This document shows positions 40,513 to 45,890 of a stretch of DNA of 45,890 nt, piece by piece (positions within the stretch are counted from its first letter, which is position 1; every line of letters starts with the position of its first letter). Source of the stretch: Bifidobacteriaceae bacterium (GTDB lineage Bacteria; Actinomycetota; Actinomycetes; Actinomycetales; WQXJ01). The notes below the pieces were generated by a model. That model was given only the letters and a program-made list of their open reading frames with translations. It was not told the DNA's origin and searched no databases. The stretch spans positions 1 to 45,890 of the forward strand of contig JAIRYJ010000038.1 in NCBI GenBank assembly GCA_031267825.1, in the 5' to 3' direction. The translations under genes and the position numbers were made by a program.

Positions 40513-42735
40513 TCACCACCTAGTCGCCAAGGCGGCCGGTGGTGTTACCGATGGGGCAACCCCAAAGTGGTCAATGGCAGCCGCGGCCAGTTGTTCGAAA
40601 GCTGGCCCGGCCACAGTTGCGCCATAATAGCCGCCCGATCTTGGATCGACGATGAACACGCCGATGGCGATCTGCGGGTCCTCGGCTGGAAGCAGGCCAG
40701 CGAACGATCCGACATAGGTTACGGAACCATCTGGCTGGATCATCTCCGATGTGCCGGTCTTACCGGCGATACGGTATCCATCAATCTGGGCGCTGCCACC
40801 GGTACCTGATTCGACCACTGTCTCCATCATCGAAATCACCTGGCTGGCCGTCCCACTGGAGACCACGTTTACTGGATCAGCCAGTTGGCTGGCTTTGAAT
40901 TCTCCATCAGCGCAGGTTATGCCCTTGATCAGGTGTGGTTGGAGGCGAAGGCCACCATTACCTAGAGTGGCGAAAACCTCAGTGATCTGGAGCGCGTTAG
41001 CTGACATCGCTTGGCCATAAAGCACGGTGTGGTTGGTTCGCCCATCCCAGTAAGCCGCCCCCTCATAGGCCGGTGGTTCACCTGGCTTGTGAACCACCCC
41101 GATAGCTTCGATCTGCAACTCGATACCAGTCGGCTGAGCGAAGCCGAACCGTTTGAGGTACTGGTAGCGGGTCTCAGCACTGATACTTTGCGCGGCTAAA
41201 ACAATCCCAGCGTTGGATGATTCAGCCAAGATTCCAGCTAACGTCAAAGGCTCAACCGGGTGCGGGTGGGAGTCCTCGAAAACCTGGCCGTCAACTGTCA
41301 CCGACGACGGCACCGAATACTGGCTGGTCGGAGTGGCGGCTCCTTCCTCAATCAGCATCGCGACGGAGACAACCTTGCCAGTCGAACCCGGCTCAAACTG
41401 GTTCTCAATCGCTCGCGAGTTCTGATAACCGACTGTCTGGCCACTAGGTTTGGCCGGCTCTGGGGAACCAGAGTCAGCTAAGGCAAGAATTTCACCCGTC
41501 TTGACGTCGATCACTACAGCCATTCCGGCCATCGCCTGGTAAGTCTCAACTTGAGTGTCGACAACTCGCTGGGCGGCATACTGCAAGCCAGCGTCGATTG
41601 TCAGGGTCGCGTCACAGCCTGGTACACCCGGTACGGATTCGACTCTGCCACCTGGAATCGGTTGACCCTTAGCGCCAACCTCGCGTTTGATTAGGCCGTC
41701 TTGCCCTGTCAAGGGCTGGTTGAGGGTCAGTTCGAGGCCGGTATACAGGTCGCCATAGGGGTAACCCACCAGGTTGCCAGCCACATTGCCGGCCGGATAA
41801 GACCGCTGGTAATACTTGCGCAAAGCGATACCAAGATCGATACCGTCAATCCAATACTTGTCAATTAGCTTCTGAATCGGGTTGACCTGTTCCCAGGTCG
41901 CGTCTTTCATCAGGACGGTCCAGGTCACTCTTGGTTGATCTAGCCGCTTGACCAGTTCAGCCTGATCAACGCCGACTAGCGGCCCGAGTTTCGCCGCTAG
42001 AGCTTCCGGGCTGAGGCCAACGTAACGGCCGCTTTCATATTTCCGGGTGACAAGGTAGGGATAAGCCTCAACGTCAAAGCGCATCACATCAGCCGCCAGC
42101 ACAGTGCCATCGGCTGTCAAAATGCTTCCCCGCTCGACCGGATCCAGCTTCTCGCGCATGCGTTGGGCTAGGCCTTTGTCAACTAGTTCCGCCCCGTCAT
42201 GGACTTGAACCCAGACCGCTTTGCCAGCGAAGACGGTCAGCGCCAGCAACACTGTTACCAGGATCGCGACCGCCCGTTTGGCCGGATTGTAGGGCGGCCC
42301 AGCCGGACGGACCGGCCCGAGCCAGAGCCGCCCGGGACCAGAACCGCCTGAACCACCTGGACCGGAGCGGCCGGGGCCGGAGCGGCCGGGACCGCCGAGG
42401 CCGGACCGGCCGGGACCGCCAGGCTCACCGGGGCGGATGCCTTGGCCCCGGCCCGGTTTGGCTGAGCCACGCGGCTGGCCAGCCTGGGAACCAGCCCGGC
42501 GCGGCTGAGAACTCGCTTGACGTGGCTGGGAACTGGCTTGGCGTGGCCGGGAACTAGCTTGACGTGGCTGGTAAACCGGCTGACTGGAGAAAGCCGACCG
42601 GCTGCTCGCCCTGCCCGCCCCAGGCGGCTGGTAGCTGAGCTTGCCGGGGCGGCTTGGCCGCCCTGCCGGGAGGACGGCATCGTCCACTGGAAGATGCCTA
42701 TCCGGCGGTACCGGCCGCGGCGATCCGGCTAACAT
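40513..42735 (-). CDS. ftsI: Penicillin-binding protein 3 / FtsI (class B PBP), with long low-complexity cytoplasmic tail
   Basis: 740 residues. It is the septal transpeptidase partner of FtsW. One membrane helix (about 153-173) is followed by a pedestal domain and a transpeptidase domain with STGK (Ser451), SSN (506-508) and KTG (659-661); all three motifs are intact. No PASTA domains. The cytoplasmic N-terminus of ~150 residues is far longer than usual (often 20-60) and is made of RQASSQP-type heptads (about 57-85) and Gly/Pro/Arg/Ser runs. ATG at 42735 has GGAGGGCGGG in the ftsL 3' end. A GGACGATGCCG word (42675) reads V-D-D-A-V-L near the start. Confidence 0.95.
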   Translation of the reverse strand: MLAGSPRPVPPDRHLPVDDAVLPAGRPSRPGKLSYQPPGAGRASSRSAFSSQPVYQPRQASSRPRQASSQPRQASSQPRRAGSQAGQPRGSAKPGRGQGIRPGEPGGPGRSGLGGPGRSGPGRSGPGGSGGSGPGRLWLGPVRPAGPPYNPAKRAVAILVTVLLALTVFAGKAVWVQVHDGAELVDKGLAQRMREKLDPVERGSILTADGTVLAADVMRFDVEAYPYLVTRKYESGRYVGLSPEALAAKLGPLVGVDQAELVKRLDQPRVTWTVLMKDATWEQVNPIQKLIDKYWIDGIDLGIALRKYYQRSYPAGNVAGNLVGYPYGDLYTGLELTLNQPLTGQDGLIKREVGAKGQPIPGGRVESVPGVPGCDATLTIDAGLQYAAQRVVDTQVETYQAMAGMAVVIDVKTGEILALADSGSPEPAKPSGQTVGYQNSRAIENQFEPGSTGKVVSVAMLIEEGAATPTSQYSVPSSVTVDGQVFEDSHPHPVEPLTLAGILAESSNAGIVLAAQSISAETRYQYLKRFGFAQPTGIELQIEAIGVVHKPGEPPAYEGAAYWDGRTNHTVLYGQAMSANALQITEVFATLGNGGLRLQPHLIKGITCADGEFKASQLADPVNVVSSGTASQVISMMETVVESGTGGSAQIDGYRIAGKTGTSEMIQPDGSVTYVGSFAGLLPAEDPQIAIGVFIVDPRSGGYYGATVAGPAFEQLAAAAIDHFGVAPSVTPPAALATRW
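42675..42685 (-). repeat. Dispersed 11-base word, site 10 (ftsI)
   Basis: On the minus strand GGACGATGCCG, preceded by T and followed by TCC; the gene reads V-D-D-A-V-L in the disordered tail. Confidence 0.85.
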
Positions 42736-42737
42736 CT

Positions 42738-43178
42738 CTACCCGCCCTCCGTCCCGCTGGCATCCGGCACCACCTCATCTGATGCGGCCCCGGCGACCGC
42801 GCCCGGGCTGAGCACAGTACCATCACCAATGTTCAGGTAAGTGCTGGAACGCGACTCGACCATGCCCAATTCGAGGGCTGCGGCAGTCAGAGCACCCGGC
42901 TCAGCACGGGCCGCCAATTCCTCCTGAACCCGCCCCAACTCAGTCTGTGTCGTAGCCAGTTCCTCTTCCAACTCGGCGATCCTAAACGACCCAGTCGCTA
43001 GCGTCGTATGCAACAGCAGCACCGTCAGTGACCCACCCAGTAGCATCAGCAAACAAGCCGCGACATACCAACCGAAGCGCGACTTACGTTCCAAGGCCGG
43101 CATCGCCTTGAGTTGTGGCGGCTGAATCGGCCGCGGCATCGGCCGACGCACCTGGCTAAGAGCAGGACTGGCGCTCAT
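42738..43178 (-). CDS. ftsL: Cell division protein FtsL-like
   Basis: 146 residues: a ~35-residue basic/Pro cytoplasmic tail, one membrane helix (about 36-58, WYVAACLLMLLGGSLTVLLLH), a short leucine-zipper-like coiled coil (ELEEELATTQTELGRVQEEL) and a disordered tail. Sequence identity between FtsL proteins is low, so the call rests on topology and on its place between rsmH and ftsI. It would bridge FtsQ and FtsB to FtsI/FtsW. ATG at 43178 overlaps the rsmH stop by four bases. Its last bases contain the ribosome-binding site of ftsI. Confidence 0.88.
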   Translation of the reverse strand: MSASPALSQVRRPMPRPIQPPQLKAMPALERKSRFGWYVAACLLMLLGGSLTVLLLHTTLATGSFRIAELEEELATTQTELGRVQEELAARAEPGALTAAALELGMVESRSSTYLNIGDGTVLSPGAVAGAASDEVVPDASGTEGG

Positions 43179-44161
43179 GTCATCTCCCGGATTTTCTCGG
43201 CGGCCCGCAACCGAAGCGAAGCGGACCGTGGATTGGATTGAATCTCACTGGCTGAGGCGGGTTCCGCGCCGCGAGTCAGGATTCTTAGGACCGGCTTAGC
43301 TGACTCCGGCTCGACCGGCAGACCTGGCGGAGCCTTCGAGGTCGCCTCCAACCGCAAAGCCCGCTTGACGGCCGCGTCCTCAAGCGAGTGATAGCTCATT
43401 ACAACCAACCGGCCACCCGGTCGCAGCAGACGAATCGCGGCCGGCAAAGCCAGCGCGATCTGGTCAAGCTCCCCGTTGACCTCAATCCTGAGAGCCTGGA
43501 ACGTTCGTTTGGCGGGATTGCCGCCCTTGCGCCGGGCAGGGGCCGGAACGGCCTGACGAACAAGCTCAACTAGCTGACCTGAGTGCGTCAACGGCCGGTC
43601 AGCCCGTTCCGTTACGATCCGGCTGGCGATCCTGCCCGCGAAACGTTCCTCACCATAATCACGCAATATTCTCATCAATTGAACTTGTGAATATGTCGCC
43701 AAAATATCGGCTGCGGTAACAGGTAATTCAGGATCCATTCGCATGTCTAAAGGCGTGTCACGTGAATAGGCGAAACCACGTTCATCGCTATCAAGTTGAA
43801 CTGAAGAAACACCCAAATCAAACAGAATCCCATCCAATTGATCCAGACCCAAGCTGGCCGCCACCGCGGCGATTTCAGCGAAACCAGCCCGCCGTAAACT
43901 AGCTCGCGATCCCAGCCGCTGACTTGACCACTCAATCGCCGCCGGATCTCGGTCCAGGCCGACTATCCGGCAAGACGGAAAACGTTCGGCGATAACCGCA
44001 GCGTGACCGCCCATTCCGATAGTGGCGTCAAAGTAGACAGCGCCAGGCCGACCCAAGGCGGGCGCCATCCATTCCACCAGCCGGTCAGTCGCGACCGGGG
44101 TGTGGCCCATCTGCTCCCGAATCACCGGATGTCCTTCGTAATCGATCCCCGCCTGTATCAC
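43175..44161 (-). CDS. rsmH: 16S rRNA (cytosine(1402)-N4)-methyltransferase
   Basis: About 328 residues. It methylates N4 of C1402 in the ribosomal P site using SAM. Signatures: HTPVATDRLVEWM, the SAM loop YFDATIGMGGHA, GLDRDPAAI, FDLGVSSVQLDSDERGFAYSRD and NPAKRTFQALRIEVNGEL. I chose GTG at 44161 because GGGGAG lies eight bases upstream. The frame extends to a TTG at 44212 with no ribosome-binding site and unrelated residues. The gap of about 107 bases to mraZ and the ftsL overlap are usual. The C-terminus (LRLRAAEKIREMT) is normal. Confidence 0.95.
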   Translation of the reverse strand: MIQAGIDYEGHPVIREQMGHTPVATDRLVEWMAPALGRPGAVYFDATIGMGGHAAVIAERFPSCRIVGLDRDPAAIEWSSQRLGSRASLRRAGFAEIAAVAASLGLDQLDGILFDLGVSSVQLDSDERGFAYSRDTPLDMRMDPELPVTAADILATYSQVQLMRILRDYGEERFAGRIASRIVTERADRPLTHSGQLVELVRQAVPAPARRKGGNPAKRTFQALRIEVNGELDQIALALPAAIRLLRPGGRLVVMSYHSLEDAAVKRALRLEATSKAPPGLPVEPESAKPVLRILTRGAEPASASEIQSNPRSASLRLRAAEKIREMT

Positions 44162-44268
44162 AATGTCAACTCCCCAACCCGCTGACCGTTTGGCGCGAGG
44201 GAAGCGCGTCAAATGGCTCGGGCGGGGCGGAGAGCAAACCCTATGGTTCAGGCAAAATGGAAATCTTC

Positions 44269-44694
44269 TTATCTCACCTCCGAAATAGCGGTTGAATAGA
44301 TCTCGGAGTATTGGTCGTTATACTCCGCCCAGATTCCGGCATCCCAGATTTCAAGACCGGACCAATTACCGACCACCACCACATCGTGTTCTAGGTGAGC
44401 CCAGCCGCGGAGTCCCGGCGGGATTGTGATACGGCCTTGACGATCCATATCCACAGTGACAAGCGAAGCATGGAAGACGCGGTCAAGATCATTGCCCCGG
44501 ATACCCGGAACGGTTGTTTTGCGAAGTCTCTTGCGGAAGGCGCCGAACTGTTCGGCGGAGAACATGAAGACGCAGTGGTACGGCCCTTGGGCGAGGTAAA
44601 CACCGCCAGCCAAGTCAGGCCGGGCACGGGCCGGAATGATCAGACGGTATTTCTCATCCAATTTGAGCGGGAACCGCCCATATGTGGGCTCCAT
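44269..44694 (-). CDS. mraZ: Transcriptional regulator MraZ, slightly atypical N-terminus
   Basis: 141 residues with two AbrB-like beta-barrel repeats (about 5-50 and 80-125). MraZ forms rings and represses its own dcw operon. The N-terminus reads MEPTYGRFPLKLDEKYRLIIPARAR, where most homologues have MFLGTY...LDEKGRLTLPAKFR, so the usual Gly of KGR is Tyr here. The second repeat (MDRQGRITIPPGLR) is normal. ATG at 44694 has a perfect GGAAGGAGGT at good spacing. It is the first gene of the run, as expected. Confidence 0.93.
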   Translation of the reverse strand: MEPTYGRFPLKLDEKYRLIIPARARPDLAGGVYLAQGPYHCVFMFSAEQFGAFRKRLRKTTVPGIRGNDLDRVFHASLVTVDMDRQGRITIPPGLRGWAHLEHDVVVVGNWSGLEIWDAGIWAEYNDQYSEIYSTAISEVR

Positions 44695-45117
44695 GCCAGA
44701 CCTCCTTCCGTCCCCTTGTCAGACCTCCCCACCTTACTCCACCCATTGGTGAGGTTTGATCGGAAATCTGCGCGATGTCCAAGAAATGATACCCCATTTA
44801 CTGCAGTGGAGAGATTTGGGTTCAAAATCTGCTGCAGGTTTGGTTTGGACGTACATTAGTTCTAAATCACGAACGCTAATATTGCGAAGTAACTGGCCAG
44901 CGTGGCGCGCTGAGATAGGGCTGATTAGCCAGGTGGGTTTTCCTGAAAATGCCTTGCGGCTTGATGGTTGCGGTTAGGCGGCTCAGCACTTGTCCGCTGA
45001 GGCTGCCAGGCCAGGTAACGGCGCTGCTTCGCGCCATGTGCGGCCGGGGTGGGGGCGGGTGCGGCTTTGCGATGGAAGAAGAGGCGTGGCCGTACGTTGG
45101 CCAAGTGGGCCAACCCG
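44695..45117. promoter_or_regulatory. Promoter region of the dcw cluster (423 bases without a gene)
   Basis: Part of this gap (about 44760-44910) is AT-rich compared with everything around it, as expected for the main dcw promoter on the minus strand. TATCAT (minus strand, around 44789) is a -10 candidate; I could not pick a firm -35. A nested symmetrical pair, CTGCAG (44801, 44832) around AGATTT/AAATCT (44812, 44825), could be an operator. The 45000-45117 part is GC-rich and looks featureless. No RNase P RNA or other RNA gene could be recognised. Confidence 0.4.
44728..44742 (-). promoter_or_regulatory. Possible MraZ-binding repeats
   Basis: On the minus strand GTGGA and GTGGG occur exactly ten bases apart, about 35-50 bases before the mraZ ATG. 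MraZ is known to bind short G-rich direct repeats (TGGGN in E. coli) with a period of one helical turn. Only two repeats are convincing here, so this is tentative. Confidence 0.35.
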
Positions 45118-45483
45118 CTAAAAGGCTCCGTCAGTCCCGTCAAAACGTTTCTGGAAGCGCTCCGATAGGCCGGGCCGGTGAGGCTTGGCCTTACCGAGAG
45201 GCTCCTGATCGCGACCTATCCGGCCAGTCTTAGGGCTCGTCAACGCAAAATACGCGCCAGCGAACATAGCCAGGAAGGCGATCAGTGAAATCCAAACGAG
45301 CGACACCACCAAGCCAAGCACCAAGCCTGACAGGCCAACAACAACCCCGGAGACACCCAACGCGACTCGTGTCCGCCGTGGCGCGGCGGGTGAAGCGAGG
45401 CGCGAGCCCAGCACCGGATCCTCGGAGGCCAACTGCGCCTCAAGTTGATCCAAGACTCGCTGTTCGTACTCAGATAATGGCAT
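45118..45483 (-). CDS. DUF3040 family membrane protein
   Basis: About 121 residues. The N-terminus MPLSEYEQRVLDQLEAQLASEDP is the hallmark of DUF3040, small actinobacterial membrane proteins often encoded next to mraZ. Two closely spaced hydrophobic helices (about 41-85) are followed by a basic tail. The function is unknown; co-location with mraZ suggests a cell envelope link, an inference. ATG at 45483 has GGGAGG eight bases upstream; the GTG at 45492 overlaps that site and is less likely. It is on the same strand as the dcw genes, but separated by ~420 bases. Confidence 0.88.
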   Translation of the reverse strand: MPLSEYEQRVLDQLEAQLASEDPVLGSRLASPAAPRRTRVALGVSGVVVGLSGLVLGLVVSLVWISLIAFLAMFAGAYFALTSPKTGRIGRDQEPLGKAKPHRPGLSERFQKRFDGTDGAF

Positions 45484-45631
45484 GCTGGTCACCTCCCGTC
45501 CATGTCGCCAAGGCCATCATACTGACCCACGCTGGTCAACGGCACCAACTTCATCTATCAGCCGAGAACTGGCCCCCTACTGACCCGCCAAGTCCTCCAC
45601 CAGCGACCCACCGCACCCTCCACCAGCGACC

Positions 45632-45732
45632 CATCCGGCACCGGTCAGCCCACTTTCCGCGACGGAAACCGGTCACAGTTGGCCATTTTGGGTAACTATG
45701 ACCGATTACCGACGGCCCGCACCTGACCCGGC
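45632..45732. repeat. 101-base direct repeat, copy 1
   Basis: This copy matches 45790-45890 with one difference in 101 bases; the period is 158 bases. It contains two ACCGGT words, and CCACTTTCCGCG, which also occurs (reverse complement) in the 75-base repeats at 13803 and 13971. Confidence 0.88.
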
Positions 45733-45772
45733 CAGCTCCCCCAAACCAGCCTCGCCGTAAAACCGCGGGTCA
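45719..45772 (-). repeat. Mosaic intergenic element (copy B)
   Basis: The minus strand of this 54-base stretch matches 26601-26654 at about 45 of 54 positions. The centre is GTAAAACCGCGGGTCA, close to GTAAAACCGCAGATCA at about 13904. It partly overlaps the end of the 101-base repeat, so the array alternates the two units. Confidence 0.7.
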
Positions 45773-45789
45773 ACGAATCGCCTCCGGTT

Positions 45790-45890
45790 CATCCGGCACC
45801 GGTCAGCCCACTTTCCGCGACGGAAACCGGTCACAGTTGGCCATTTTGGGTAACTATGACCGATTACCGACAGCCCGCACCTGACCCGGC
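45790..45890. repeat. 101-base direct repeat, copy 2 (reaches the window end)
   Basis: Second copy of 45632-45732, with A for G in GACRGCCC. It reaches the last base of the window, so the array probably continues outside. The interval 45484-45631 between the DUF3040 gene and copy 1 shows CACCAGCGACCCA twice and no gene. Confidence 0.85.

Noticed and set aside
38794..42685. VDDAV as a conserved protein motif shared by MurF and FtsI
   Set aside because: The same DNA word encodes other peptides elsewhere, and the positions in the two proteins are not equivalent.
44695..45117. RNase P RNA or other structured RNA gene before mraZ
   Set aside because: The conserved GAGGAAAGTCC-type and ACAGARA-type words are absent.
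44925..45233. Open frames upstream of mraZ overlapping the DUF3040 gene
   Set aside because: They are antisense or frame-shifted to the DUF3040 gene and have no recognisable protein features.

Overview
The window looks like chromosome of a high-GC Gram-positive bacterium (Actinomycetota). The base composition is roughly 60% GC by eye. Actinobacterial signatures include a ClpP1/ClpP2 pair, a DUF3040 membrane protein, a DUF4921 (GalT-like) protein, a septum-formation-type lipoprotein, long Ala/Glu-rich hendecad coiled coils like the polar Scy/FilP/DivIVA group, and a fused NAD(P)HX epimerase/dehydratase. An oxygen-sensitive class III ribonucleotide reductase (NrdD/NrdG) points to life with little or no oxygen. 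MurE carries the DNPR signature that goes with meso-diaminopimelate. I cannot place the order or genus.

Layout. 0-2.9 kb: two tandem paralogous coiled-coil proteins, the first cut by the window edge. 3.0-3.9 kb: an alpha/beta hydrolase. 3.9-4.65 kb: a more AT-rich island with one small unknown gene, an inverted repeat at its start and strong terminator hairpins. 4.65-8.6 kb (minus): a glycan synthesis and export operon (GT2, ABC-2 permease, ABC ATPase, GT4). 8.66-13.5 kb: DUF4921 protein, 4-alpha-glucanotransferase MalQ and a zinc-ribbon/FHA protein. 13.5-14.2 kb: gene-free and repeat-rich. 14.2-17.2 kb (minus): nrdD-nrdG. 17.5-19.2 kb: clpX followed by chorismate mutase. 19.3-26.5 kb: coaA, then glmS, nnr, alr and tsaE on the minus strand, and a lipoprotein. 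26.7-29.6 kb (minus): tig-clpP1-clpP2. 29.7-44.7 kb (minus): the division and cell wall (dcw) cluster mraZ-rsmH-ftsL-ftsI-murE-murF-mraY-murD-ftsW-murG-murC-ftsQ, tightly packed, with 4-base start/stop overlaps at many junctions. 45.1-45.5 kb: DUF3040 protein. The window ends inside an intergenic repeat array.

How the genes fit together. The right half makes and polymerises lipid II (MurC-F, MraY, MurG, FtsW, FtsI), with precursor supply from GlmS (glucosamine-6-phosphate) and Alr (D-alanine). The Tig/ClpP/ClpX genes handle folding and turnover of proteins. The left half probably exports a surface polysaccharide and contains coiled-coil proteins that may organise the cell pole. ftsZ does not follow ftsQ, and tsaB does not follow tsaE, unlike many relatives.

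Most notable signal. An exact 11-base word, GGACGATGCCG (or its complement CGGCATCGTCC), occurs ten times between 8.9 and 42.7 kb. It is on both strands and in four different peptide contexts, always followed two bases later by C. My hand estimate of chance expectation is well below 0.1. It behaves like a DNA-level signal (uptake-sequence, Chi-like or protein-binding word) rather than a protein motif. The second signal is a family of mosaic intergenic repeats found in convergent gaps (13.8-14.2 kb, 26.54-26.65 kb) and at the window end (45.63-45.89 kb).
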